Shown piece after piece: positions 16,163-23,742 of a stretch of DNA of 43,930 nucleotides. A program made the translations under genes and the position numbers. Source of the stretch: Massilia polaris (lineage in GTDB: Bacteria > Pseudomonadota > Gammaproteobacteria > Burkholderiales > Burkholderiaceae_D). The DNA lies in assembly GCF_012927275.1 (NCBI RefSeq), contig NZ_JABBGG010000019.1:1-43930 (forward strand). Direction: 5' to 3'. A model generated the notes under the pieces. The model saw only the letters and a program-made list of their open reading frames with translations. It ran no database searches and was not told where the DNA came from. Every line of letters starts with the position of its first letter. Position 1 is the stretch's first letter.

Positions 16163-17149
16163 CTATCGTTGAAATTTATTCACTGCGCGATTGTGGTCGG
16201 GCAGGTTGTCGGAGAACTGACTGCTGCCATCCCCGCGCGCTACGAAATACAAGGCCTCGGTGGTGGCCGGGCCGAGCGCTGCTGCCAGCGATTTCTCGCC
16301 CGGCAGTGCGATCGGCGTCGGCGGCAGGCCGGAGCGCATATAAGTATTGTACGGGGTATCGGTTTCCAGATCCTTCTTGCGGATATCGCCGTCGAACTTG
16401 TGGCCGATGCCGTAGATGACCGTCGGATCGGTCTGCAGCATCATGCCGCGCTTGAGGCGGTTGACGAACACCGCGGCAATCATCGGGCGCTCCGATTCCT
16501 TGCCGGTTTCCTTTTCGACGATCGACGCCATCACCAGCGCCTGGTATGGCGTCGTGTAGGGCAGCCCTTCCGCGCGCTGTTCCCACGCGGCCTTCAGCTT
16601 GGTCAGCAGCATCGAATGCGCCTGTTTGTAGATGGCCAGGTCGCTCGCACCTTTAGCGAACAAATACGTGTCCGGGAAAAACAGGCCCTCCGGCGCCTTG
16701 TACTCGGGCGAGATCTTGGCCATCAGCTCGGTGTCGGACAACTTCGCGGTGTCATGACGCAAGCCCTTGTTGTTCGCGACCGCTTCGCGCATCTGGCGAA
16801 AGGTCCAGCCCTCGATGATGGTCAGCGACTCCTGCGCGAACTCGCCGCGCACCATCTGGTCGATCAGGCCGCGCGGCGTGGTGTTCGGTTTCAGCTCGTA
16901 CGAGCCGGCTTTGATCTTGCCGCTCTTCTGCGTGACCCGCGCGAGGGTGGAAAGCAGGAACGGATTGACCGGCACGCCGGCGGCCGAGATCTCCTTCGCT
17001 GCGGCGCCGACGCCGCTGCCCGGCAGCACCGTAAACGGAATCGGCTCGGCCTGCGTGGTGATGGGCTGCTTGGCCCAATAGCTGAATCCGCCAACCGCGG
17101 CCGCCGTGGCGAGGATCGCTGCGATTGCTAGTTTTTTCATGAACGACAT
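16163..17149 (-). CDS. mltG: Endolytic murein transglycosylase MltG
   Basis: A 328-residue YceG-like protein with one N-terminal membrane segment (KKLAIAAILATAAAVGGFSYW), a LysM-like region, and the catalytic domain with Glu212 in ASIVEKET, plus QTDPTVIYG and the YNTYMRSGLPPTPI signature. It cleaves nascent glycan strands at the periplasmic face of the inner membrane. The ATG at 17149 is preferred because AAGGGA stands 6-9 bp upstream; an alternative ATG at 17197 adds 16 basic residues and has only a weak site. The overlapping mltG-tmk-holB order is conserved. Confidence 0.9.
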   Translation of the reverse strand: MSFMKKLAIAAILATAAAVGGFSYWAKQPITTQAEPIPFTVLPGSGVGAAAKEISAAGVPVNPFLLSTLARVTQKSGKIKAGSYELKPNTTPRGLIDQMVRGEFAQESLTIIEGWTFRQMREAVANNKGLRHDTAKLSDTELMAKISPEYKAPEGLFFPDTYLFAKGASDLAIYKQAHSMLLTKLKAAWEQRAEGLPYTTPYQALVMASIVEKETGKESERPMIAAVFVNRLKRGMMLQTDPTVIYGIGHKFDGDIRKKDLETDTPYNTYMRSGLPPTPIALPGEKSLAAALGPATTEALYFVARGDGSSQFSDNLPDHNRAVNKFQR

Positions 17150-17200
17150 ACCCGATCCCTTGGTTTTGCGCGGCTTCCGGCGCGATTTTCTCGACATCTT

Positions 17201-17206
17201 TATAAT
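17201..17206 (+). promoter_or_regulatory. Possible -10 element for ygfZ
   Basis: A perfect TATAAT lies 35 bp upstream of the ygfZ start in the divergent gap between mltG and ygfZ. No good -35 hexamer sits at 16-18 bp spacing, so this is a weak call. Confidence 0.3.
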
Positions 17207-17241
17207 GAGCCCGTAATGATAAAGCTTTAATCGGCAAATAC

Positions 17242-18270
17242 ATGAATAATATAAACAGTTGGAACGACTATCTCGCCTCGGCCGGCGCCCCTGTCCTTAC
17301 GGCGGACGAGCTTGCCAAGGGCTTCGTTGCCGTGGTCAATGGCCAGGACCTCATCGCCGTCACCGGTGATGACGCCGCCAGTTTCCTGCATGGCCAGCTG
17401 ACCAATGACGTCGAGCACCTCGGCAACGCCGAAGCGCGCCTTGCCGCCTACTGCTCGCCAAAGGGCCGCATGCTCGCCAGCTTCCTCATGTGGCGCAACG
17501 CCGAGTCGGTTTTCCTGCAGGTGCCGTCCGAACTCCGTGCTGCACTGCAAAAGCGCCTTTCCATGTTCGTTCTTCGTGCAAAGGCAAGATTATCCGATGT
17601 GTCCGCCGATACTGCAAATTCGGTAACTTTGGGCATCGGCGGCGCCAACGGACAGGCTGCGCTCCAGCAGGTCCTCGGCGCCTTGCCTGCGGCCCCATAC
17701 ACCCGCATCGACCATGCGCTCGGCACCGTCATTCGCCTTGCCGACGCCTTCGGTGCGCCCCGCTACCAGTGGCTGAGCTCGCCGGAGACCGCGCGCGAAC
17801 TGCTGCCAACCCTGCGTTCAACGTTGGCGTTCGGCGGCAGCGATGCATGGCGTTTGTCGGAGATCCACGCGGGCATCCCGCAAATCACGCTCAAGACCCA
17901 GGAACAGTTTGTCCCGCAAATGGTCAACTACGAGCTGATCGGCGGCGTCAATTTCAAGAAGGGCTGCTACCCGGGACAAGAGATTGTCGCCCGCAGCCAG
18001 TACCTCGGCAAGCTGAAGCGCCGCACCGCGCTCGCGAGCATCGACAGTATCGATGCGGCCGCCGGTGACGAAGTATTCGACGTTGCCGATCCGGACCAGC
18101 CGTGCGGCATGATCGTCAACGCCGCGCCGAACGGTGTTGGCGGCGTCGACGCCCTCGTCGAACTCAAGCTCGCCGCGCTGGAGCAAGGCGAAATTCGCCT
18201 CGGCTCCGCGTCCGGCGCCCCGCTGCGCTTCAAGCCGATGCCGTACGCGCTAGACGCGCTCGACCTGTAA
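17242..18270 (+). CDS. ygfZ: Folate-binding protein YgfZ / CAF17-type
   Basis: A 342-residue GcvT-fold protein with the family hallmark K-G-C-Y-P-G-Q-E (Cys242). YgfZ uses folate and supports assembly or repair of some [4Fe-4S] enzymes such as MiaB. The N-terminal ISWNDYL-like start and DDAASFLHGQLTNDV are typical. It is divergent from mltG and the next gene starts 8 bp after its stop, so it leads a three-gene transcript with DUF4936 and NRDE genes. Confidence 0.92.
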   Translation: MNNINSWNDYLASAGAPVLTADELAKGFVAVVNGQDLIAVTGDDAASFLHGQLTNDVEHLGNAEARLAAYCSPKGRMLASFLMWRNAESVFLQVPSELRAALQKRLSMFVLRAKARLSDVSADTANSVTLGIGGANGQAALQQVLGALPAAPYTRIDHALGTVIRLADAFGAPRYQWLSSPETARELLPTLRSTLAFGGSDAWRLSEIHAGIPQITLKTQEQFVPQMVNYELIGGVNFKKGCYPGQEIVARSQYLGKLKRRTALASIDSIDAAAGDEVFDVADPDQPCGMIVNAAPNGVGGVDALVELKLAALEQGEIRLGSASGAPLRFKPMPYALDALDL

Positions 18271-18278
18271 GCCCCGCC

Positions 18279-18569
18279 ATGCGCGATCTCTATATCTATT
18301 ACAAGGTAAGCGAGCGGCACGCCGACGCGCTCGAACTGCGCCTGCGCATCATGCAGGCCGAGCTGGGCGCGCTGAGCGGCGTGTACGGCGAAATCAAGCG
18401 CCGTCCCGACAGCCGCGACGGTTTGCAGACCTGGATGGAAATCTACGCCGGCACCGGCGACGACTTTGATGCAGCCCTGTCCGATGCCGAACGCGATGCG
18501 GCACTATCGGAACTGATCGAAGGCGAACGCCGCACCGAAGTCTTTATGGATCTAAGCCTATGTGCCTGA
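18279..18569 (+). CDS. DUF4936 family protein
   Basis: A 96-residue cytoplasmic protein beginning MRDLYIYYKVSERHADALE, with the DGLQTWMEIYAG core of the DUF4936 family, common in Burkholderiales beside ygfZ. Function unknown; it looks like a small ferredoxin-like-fold (stress barrel type) protein. The ATG at 18279 is used; an upstream open extension lies inside ygfZ. Its end overlaps the next start by 10 bp. Confidence 0.8.
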   Translation: MRDLYIYYKVSERHADALELRLRIMQAELGALSGVYGEIKRRPDSRDGLQTWMEIYAGTGDDFDAALSDAERDAALSELIEGERRTEVFMDLSLCA

Positions 18570-19297
18570 TTGTTTTTGCCTGGCAGGTTATCCCGGGAGT
18601 CCCGCTGATCGCCGCCGCCAACCGCGACGAATTCTACAACCGTCCCGCCACGGCTGCCGACAACTGGGCCGAGGCCCCGAACGTGATTGCCGGGCGCGAC
18701 CTGAAGGCCGGCGGCACCTGGATGGGTATCACCCAGCAAGGCCCGGATGGCGCGCGGTTCGCGGCGATCACCAATATCCGTGGCCCGCAGGAACGCCGTG
18801 CCGATGCGCCGTCGCGCGGTGCGCTGGTGGCGGATTATCTTGCCGGCGACATGACGGCGGCTGATTACATCGCGCACATTGCCAACGGCAGCGACGCTTA
18901 CAACGGCTTCAACCTGGTGCTTGGCGACCGCAACAGCCTGTACTGGTTCTCGAACCGTGGGGCGGACGATGTACGCAACGGTAAGCAACTGGAGCCGGGC
19001 ATTTACGGCGTGTCGAACGGATTGCTCGATGCACCATGGCCGAAGGTGGTCAGGAGCAAGGCGCAGTTTGCCAGCTTGCTCTGTCAGGGAGCGCCTGAGG
19101 ATGCGTACTTCGAGATGCTTGCCGACACGACCCGCGCGCCGGATGCGCGCTTGCCGGATACGGGGATCGAGATTGATCTGGAGCGACAGCTGTCGGCCGT
19201 GTGCATTGAAACGCCGGGGTATGGAACGCGGACGTCGACGGTGGTGAAGTTATATTCGAACGCGCCGGCCGAGTTGCACGAACGCCTGGTCCAGTAG
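18560..19297 (+). CDS. NRDE family protein (TANGO2 homologue)
   Basis: A 245-residue protein starting MCLIVFAWQ, with the defining Asn-Arg-Asp-Glu motif at 21-24 and the GGTWMGI and FAAITNIRGP strands of the NRDE/TANGO2 family. The N-terminal Cys2 suggests an Ntn-hydrolase-like fold. Human TANGO2 has been linked to haem and lipid handling; the bacterial role is unsettled. Overlaps the DUF4936 gene by 10 bp (coupled). Its 3' end carries half of a GGGCGGACAAGCGC palindrome-like repeat. Confidence 0.88.
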   Translation: MCLIVFAWQVIPGVPLIAAANRDEFYNRPATAADNWAEAPNVIAGRDLKAGGTWMGITQQGPDGARFAAITNIRGPQERRADAPSRGALVADYLAGDMTAADYIAHIANGSDAYNGFNLVLGDRNSLYWFSNRGADDVRNGKQLEPGIYGVSNGLLDAPWPKVVRSKAQFASLLCQGAPEDAYFEMLADTTRAPDARLPDTGIEIDLERQLSAVCIETPGYGTRTSTVVKLYSNAPAELHERLVQ

Positions 19298-19343
19298 GGC
19301 GGACAAGCGCGCAGGACTCGGCGTCCCCCGCGACTCCGCCGAA

Positions 19344-20240
19344 TTACATTTTCGACCGCAGCATCTCGCGCACATGCGGCGTCGCTGCATACGGATCGCC
19401 CGGATTCCGCTGATGCACGATCGCATCCATCCGTTCGGCCACATTGCCCAGCGCACCCGGATGCGAGTAGATATAGAACTGCCCGTCCCGCACCGCGTCG
19501 AAGGTCATCTGCGCCACCTGCGCCGCCGTCACCTTGCCCGACTCGACCGCCTTGACCGTCATCGCCTGCGCGGCCAGCTGGCTGGCCGTCGGCGCCGCGT
19601 CCATCTTGACGTCATCCGGCCGGTTCCGATGCGACTGGCTGATACCGGTGGGCACAAAATACGGACACAATACCGACGCCCCGATCGGCGCATTCACAAG
19701 CTGCAAATCGTGATAGAGCGTTTCCGTCAGCGACACCACCGCGTGCTTCGACACGTTATAAACACCCATCGCCGGCGCGTTCAACAGGCCCGCCATCGAC
19801 GCCGTATTCACGATATGCCCCTCGAACGCAGGATCGCTCTTTGCGCACTCCAACATGAGCCGGGTAAAGGTGCGCACACCGTGAATCACACCCCACAGGT
19901 TAACGCCGAGCACCCACTCCCAGTCCGCCTCGGAGTTCTCCCATATCAGCCCGCCTGAACCGACGCCAGCGTTATTGAACACCAGGTGAACCGCGCCGAA
20001 GCGCGCCATCGCCGCGTCGGCCAGCGCCTGCACCTGCTCGCCCTTGCGCACGTCGCACAGCATCGCCAGCACCTGCGTGCCCTGCCCTTCCAGCTCGCTG
20101 CGCGCACGCTCGAGCGCATCGTGCTGCACGTCGGCCAGCACGATCTTCATGCCGAGCCCGGCCGCAATCGACGCGAACTCGCGGCCCAAACCACTGGCGC
20201 CGCCGGTGATAACAACGACTTTGCCGGCGAAGTTCTTCAT
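19344..20240 (-). CDS. SDR family oxidoreductase, last gene of the thiolase operon
   Basis: A 298-residue short-chain dehydrogenase with TGGASGLG (12-19), NNAG (89-92), Ser148, and YNVSK (Tyr161, Lys165). The C-terminal extension (after about 230) includes FYIYSHPGALG, a pattern seen in SDRs that accompany acyl-CoA or steroid-like catabolism. Its start shares one base with the stop of the MDR gene (TGATG), so it is translationally coupled. Substrate not predictable. Confidence 0.88.
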   Translation of the reverse strand: MKNFAGKVVVITGGASGLGREFASIAAGLGMKIVLADVQHDALERARSELEGQGTQVLAMLCDVRKGEQVQALADAAMARFGAVHLVFNNAGVGSGGLIWENSEADWEWVLGVNLWGVIHGVRTFTRLMLECAKSDPAFEGHIVNTASMAGLLNAPAMGVYNVSKHAVVSLTETLYHDLQLVNAPIGASVLCPYFVPTGISQSHRNRPDDVKMDAAPTASQLAAQAMTVKAVESGKVTAAQVAQMTFDAVRDGQFYIYSHPGALGNVAERMDAIVHQRNPGDPYAATPHVREMLRSKM

Positions 20241-21238
20241 CAGACCAGCTTGACGAGTTGCTTGCCGAAATTACGGCCCTGCAGCAGGCCAATGAAAGCT
20301 TCCGGCCCCGCAGCGAGGTTCGGCGCGACCGATTCGCGGTATTTCAGCTTGCCAGTACCAACCAGCATGCCCAGCTCGGCCAGGCCCTGCGGCCAGAACT
20401 CCATGTGTTCGGTGACGATGAAGCCGCGCAAGGTCATGCGGTTGGTCAGCAGGAAGCGCGTGTTGCGCAGCGCGGTTTCCTCACCGTTATAGCCGGCGAT
20501 CAGGCCACACAGTGCAACCCGTGCGAACGCGTTGGTCTGCGATAGCGCACGGTCGAACACCTCGCCGCCGACGTTTTCAAAGATGCCGTCGATGCCGTTT
20601 GGCGCCGCTGCCAGCAGGTCGGCCTTCAGGTTGCCCGCCTTGTAATCGACGCAGGCATCGAAGCCCAGCTCGTTGACGACATATGCGCATTTCTCGGGGC
20701 CGCCGGCAATGCCGACAGCACGGCAGCCGCGCAGCTTCGCCAGTTGGCCGACAGCGCTACCGACGGCGCCGCTTGCCGCGGTCACCACCACGGTCTCGCC
20801 CGCCTTCGGCGCGATGATCTGGTTCAGCCCGTACCACGCGGTCATCCCCGGCATGCCAACGGCTCCGAGGTAAGCCGACAGCGGCACGTGCGTTACGTCG
20901 ACCTTGCGCAGGTTACGCCCGTCATCGACGCCCATCTCGGCCCAACCCATCATGCCGACGACCTTGTCGCCGACCGAAAACTTGGGATTATTCGATGCGA
21001 CGACCTCGCCGGCAGTCCCGCCGATCATGGTTTCGTCGAGCGGCTGCGATGCGGCGTAGCTCTTCGCTTCGCTCATGCGGCCACGCATGTAAGGATCGAG
21101 TGACAGGTAATGGTTACGCACGAGGACTTCGCCTTCCTTCAACTCAGGGAGCGAAGCGGTTTCGATGCGGAAGTTTTCTGGCAGGACGGCGCCTTTAGGA
21201 CGCGAGGCCAGGACGATTCGTTGGAAAGTTGGAGTCAT
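20240..21238 (-). CDS. NADP-dependent oxidoreductase, prostaglandin-reductase/CurA type
   Basis: A 332-residue zinc-free medium-chain dehydrogenase/reductase. Markers are LSLDPYMRGRM near the N-terminus, AASGAVGS (154-161) for NADPH binding, FENVGGEVFD, and GFIV-TEHMEFWPQGLAEL. Relatives reduce alpha,beta-unsaturated ketones or aldehydes (CurA, leukotriene-B4 dehydrogenase type). Sits between two SDR genes with a 3-bp gap upstream and a 1-base overlap downstream. Confidence 0.9.
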   Translation of the reverse strand: MTPTFQRIVLASRPKGAVLPENFRIETASLPELKEGEVLVRNHYLSLDPYMRGRMSEAKSYAASQPLDETMIGGTAGEVVASNNPKFSVGDKVVGMMGWAEMGVDDGRNLRKVDVTHVPLSAYLGAVGMPGMTAWYGLNQIIAPKAGETVVVTAASGAVGSAVGQLAKLRGCRAVGIAGGPEKCAYVVNELGFDACVDYKAGNLKADLLAAAPNGIDGIFENVGGEVFDRALSQTNAFARVALCGLIAGYNGEETALRNTRFLLTNRMTLRGFIVTEHMEFWPQGLAELGMLVGTGKLKYRESVAPNLAAGPEAFIGLLQGRNFGKQLVKLV

Positions 21239-21241
21239 GAT

Positions 21242-22024
21242 TTATACCGCTGATACACCGCCATCGACCGCGAGGGTCTGGCCGGTGATGTGTTTGCCAG
21301 CATCGGATGCGAACAGCACCGTTGCGCCTTTGAGATCTTCGTCGTCGCCGATCCTGCCGAGCGGGGCGCCGCGCGCCAGCTGGTCGACGCCGATTGCTTC
21401 GAGCACGCCCTTGGTCATCTTCGATGGGAAGAATCCGGGCGCAATCGAATTGACGGTAATGTTATAGCGGCCCCACTCGCCCGCCAGCGTGCGCGTGAAG
21501 TTGATGACCGCCGCCTTCGAGGTGTTGTAGGCCAGCGTCTGCATCGTGCCCGCCGGGTTGCCGGCAAGGCCAGCAATCGACGAGATATTGATGATGCGGC
21601 CGTACTTTCGCGGAATCATCGATAGCTTGCCGACCGCCTGGCTGACCAGGAAAATCCCGCGTATGTTCAGGTTCATCACCTTGTCCCATGCCTCGACCGG
21701 ATGGTCTTCGGCCGGCGAACCCCAGCTGGCGCCGGCGTTATTGACGAGGATGTCGATGTGGCCGAGGCGTTCGATCGCCTGGCCGACCAGCACCTGTACC
21801 TGAGCGTCCTGCGACAGGTCTGCCGCGATGGCCGAAGCATCGATGCCGCGCGACTTCAGGTGCGCGCAGGCCTCGTCAAGTTCTGACTGCTTGCGCGACG
21901 AGATGACGACCTTTGCGCCCTGCTCGCCCAGCGCTTCGGCCATTTGCAGTCCAAGCCCGCGCGAGCCCCCGGTGACCAGCGCGGTCCTGCCGGCCAGTGA
22001 GAACAGCTCCTGAACGGTACGCAT
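21242..22024 (-). CDS. SDR family oxidoreductase
   Basis: A 260-residue classical SDR with TGGSRGLG (18-25), NNAG (95-98), Ser149, YNTSK (Tyr166, Lys170) and the terminal GQTLAVDGGVSAV. The close match to FabG-like and gluconate/3-hydroxyacyl dehydrogenases makes a 3-hydroxyacyl or alcohol substrate plausible. The ATG at 22024 (MRTVQELFSL) overlaps the Dabb stop by one base; an in-frame ATG 7 codons upstream is less likely. Confidence 0.88.
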   Translation of the reverse strand: MRTVQELFSLAGRTALVTGGSRGLGLQMAEALGEQGAKVVISSRKQSELDEACAHLKSRGIDASAIAADLSQDAQVQVLVGQAIERLGHIDILVNNAGASWGSPAEDHPVEAWDKVMNLNIRGIFLVSQAVGKLSMIPRKYGRIINISSIAGLAGNPAGTMQTLAYNTSKAAVINFTRTLAGEWGRYNITVNSIAPGFFPSKMTKGVLEAIGVDQLARGAPLGRIGDDEDLKGATVLFASDAGKHITGQTLAVDGGVSAV

Positions 22025-22326
22025 CAGGCGTGGTAATCCATGCACTGGCGGTCGGAGCGCACCGCGCCGATGAACGGCTTGATCGCAACGTGCACCGGAT
22101 GATCGGCGTAGGCGTCGAGCGACTCCTTGCTGTCGAACTCCGAATACAGCACCACATCATAGGTGGCTTCCAGCCCCGGTTCGGGCAGCTTCACCTCGAA
22201 CGTCAACGTGCCCGGCACCAGCTGCGCGCAGCTTTCGAGCTTCTGCTTCATCTTCACGGCGTTGGCGGCCTTGTCGGCGCCCTCGGCGAAGTCCTTCAGT
22301 TTCCACATCACGATGTGCTTGATCAT
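22024..22326 (-). CDS. Dabb (stress-responsive A/B barrel) family protein
   Basis: A 100-residue dimeric alpha-beta-barrel protein beginning MIKHIVMWKLKD, the standard Dabb start, with YDVVLYSEFDSKESLDAY and HPVHVAI downstream. Dabb proteins range from stress proteins to small cyclases and decarboxylase-like enzymes. Here it is embedded in a catabolic operon, 13 bp after the thiolase, suggesting a dedicated small-molecule step rather than general stress. Confidence 0.85.
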   Translation of the reverse strand: MIKHIVMWKLKDFAEGADKAANAVKMKQKLESCAQLVPGTLTFEVKLPEPGLEATYDVVLYSEFDSKESLDAYADHPVHVAIKPFIGAVRSDRQCMDYHA

Positions 22327-22339
22327 ATTCGTCCCCTGC

Positions 22340-23518
22340 TCAGACCACTTCGAACAGGCCAGCCGCGCCCTGTCCGCCCCCGATACACATTGTCACCACC
22401 ACATACTTGACGCCGCGGCGCTTGCCTTCGATCAGCGCATGGCCGACCAGGCGTGCGCCCGACACACCGTACGGGTGGCCGACCGCAATGGCGCCGCCAT
22501 TCACGTTCAGGCGATCCATCGGAATGCCCAGGCGGTCCGCGCAGTACAGCACCTGCACCGCGAAGGCCTCGTTCAACTCCCACAGGCCGATGTCGGCGAC
22601 CGACAAACCCGCCTTTTGCAGCAGTTTCGGCACCGCGAACACGGGCCCGATGCCCATCTCGTCCGGTTCGCAGCCAGCCACCGCGAAGCCGCGGAAGATG
22701 CCCAGCGGCTGCAGGCCTTTCACTTCGGCGACCCGGCTGCTCATCACCACCGCAACCGACGCACCGTCGGAAAACTGGCTGGCATTGCCGGCGCTGATCA
22801 CGCCTCCCGGAACTGCCGTACGAATATTAGACACCGCTTCGAGCGTTGTGTCCGCGCGAATCCCTTCATCGGCCGAAATCGTGACTTCGCGGGTCAGCAG
22901 CATGCCGGACGCCTTGTCGGCCACGCCCATGACGGTGGTCATCGGCACGATCTCCACATCGAACTTGCCGGCCGCCTGGGCATTGGCTGCGCGCTGCTGG
23001 CTCTGCACGCCGTATTCATCCTGCCGGTCGCGGCCGATGTTGTAGCGCTTGGCGACGGTCTCGGCGGTCTGCAGCATCGGCCAGTACAGCTCAGGCTTGT
23101 GCTGTTTGAGCCAGGTTTCGGCCAGCATATGGGTATTCATTTCCTGCTGCACGCAGGAGATCGACTCGACGCCGCCGGCGGCGTAAATATCGCCCTCGCC
23201 CGCGATGATGCGCTGGGCGGCCAGCGCGATGGTCTGCAGGCCCGACGAGCAGAAACGGTTGACCGTCATGCCCGCAGTGGTGACCGGGCAGCCGCCGCGA
23301 AGCGCGATCTGGCGCGCGATATTGGCGCCGGTGGCGCCTTCCGGATTGGCGCATCCGATCAGCACATCCTCGACCTCGCCGGGCTCGATGCCGGCCCGCG
23401 CGATGGCCGCCTGCAGCACATGGCCGCCGAGGGTCGCGCCATGCGTCATGTTGAATGCGCCTTTCCACGATTTGGCCAGGCCGGTGCGGGCGGTCGATAC
23501 GATGACGGCGTCTAACAT
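22340..23518 (-). CDS. Acetyl-CoA acyltransferase (thiolase)
   Basis: A 392-residue thiolase starting [13 protein letters not shown]. The acyl-accepting Cys90 lies in NRFCSSGLQ, the [10 protein letters not shown] block holds the active His, and CIGGGQG near the end holds the second Cys. It catalyses thiolytic cleavage of 3-ketoacyl-CoA (or the reverse). The ATG at 23518 has AGGAG upstream; an open extension to 23581 runs through the promoter and is rejected. First gene of a five-gene operon, controlled from the operator at 23586-23597. Confidence 0.93.
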   Translation of the reverse strand: MLDAVIVSTARTGLAKSWKGAFNMTHGATLGGHVLQAAIARAGIEPGEVEDVLIGCANPEGATGANIARQIALRGGCPVTTAGMTVNRFCSSGLQTIALAAQRIIAGEGDIYAAGGVESISCVQQEMNTHMLAETWLKQHKPELYWPMLQTAETVAKRYNIGRDRQDEYGVQSQQRAANAQAAGKFDVEIVPMTTVMGVADKASGMLLTREVTISADEGIRADTTLEAVSNIRTAVPGGVISAGNASQFSDGASVAVVMSSRVAEVKGLQPLGIFRGFAVAGCEPDEMGIGPVFAVPKLLQKAGLSVADIGLWELNEAFAVQVLYCADRLGIPMDRLNVNGGAIAVGHPYGVSGARLVGHALIEGKRRGVKYVVVTMCIGGGQGAAGLFEVV

Positions 23519-23571
23519 TGATGTCTCCTGATTGAGGTTGGGAACGCCGTTGCGGCGTACTGATCGATATG

Positions 23572-23597
23572 AGAATAGCACATTTTAGTACGGTCGT
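23572..23597 (-). promoter_or_regulatory. Candidate promoter and operator of the thiolase operon
   Basis: On the minus strand ACGACCGTACTA (23586-23597) is followed after 8 bp by TATTCT (23572-23577), preceded by TG as an extended -10. The same 12-mer, with the same 8-bp distance to a TATAGT, stands before the fadB-like gene. A repressor bound here would block the spacer. The partly symmetric sequence resembles TetR-family operators of fatty-acid degradation genes (FadP/PsrA-like); the regulator is not encoded in this window. Confidence 0.55.
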
Positions 23598-23633
23598 TCG
23601 CAAACCATTCTGGCGCCGGGCCGCTTGTAAGCT

Positions 23634-23667
23634 TTACGTAAGTTTGAAGCAAGAATTACGTAAGTTT
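23634..23667. promoter_or_regulatory. Tandem TTACGTAAGTTT sites upstream of the transporter
   Basis: Two identical 12-mers TTACGTAAGTTT occur at 23634-23645 and 23656-23667, 22 bp apart, about two helical turns. Each contains the palindrome TTACGTAA. Such cores resemble MerR-family LiuR-type sites known from branched-chain and fatty-acid catabolism genes, but assignment is inference. They lie 75-110 bp before the transporter start. Confidence 0.5.
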
Positions 23668-23742
23668 AACGGCCCACACTCGGTCACAGTCGAAGCAGTA
23701 TCGGCTAATCCGATGACACCACATATATACACGGAGACAAAC

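Noticed and set aside
15500-17131. 543-codon plus-strand open frame across tmk and mltG
   Set aside because: Antisense to two clearly recognised genes and lacking any family signature.
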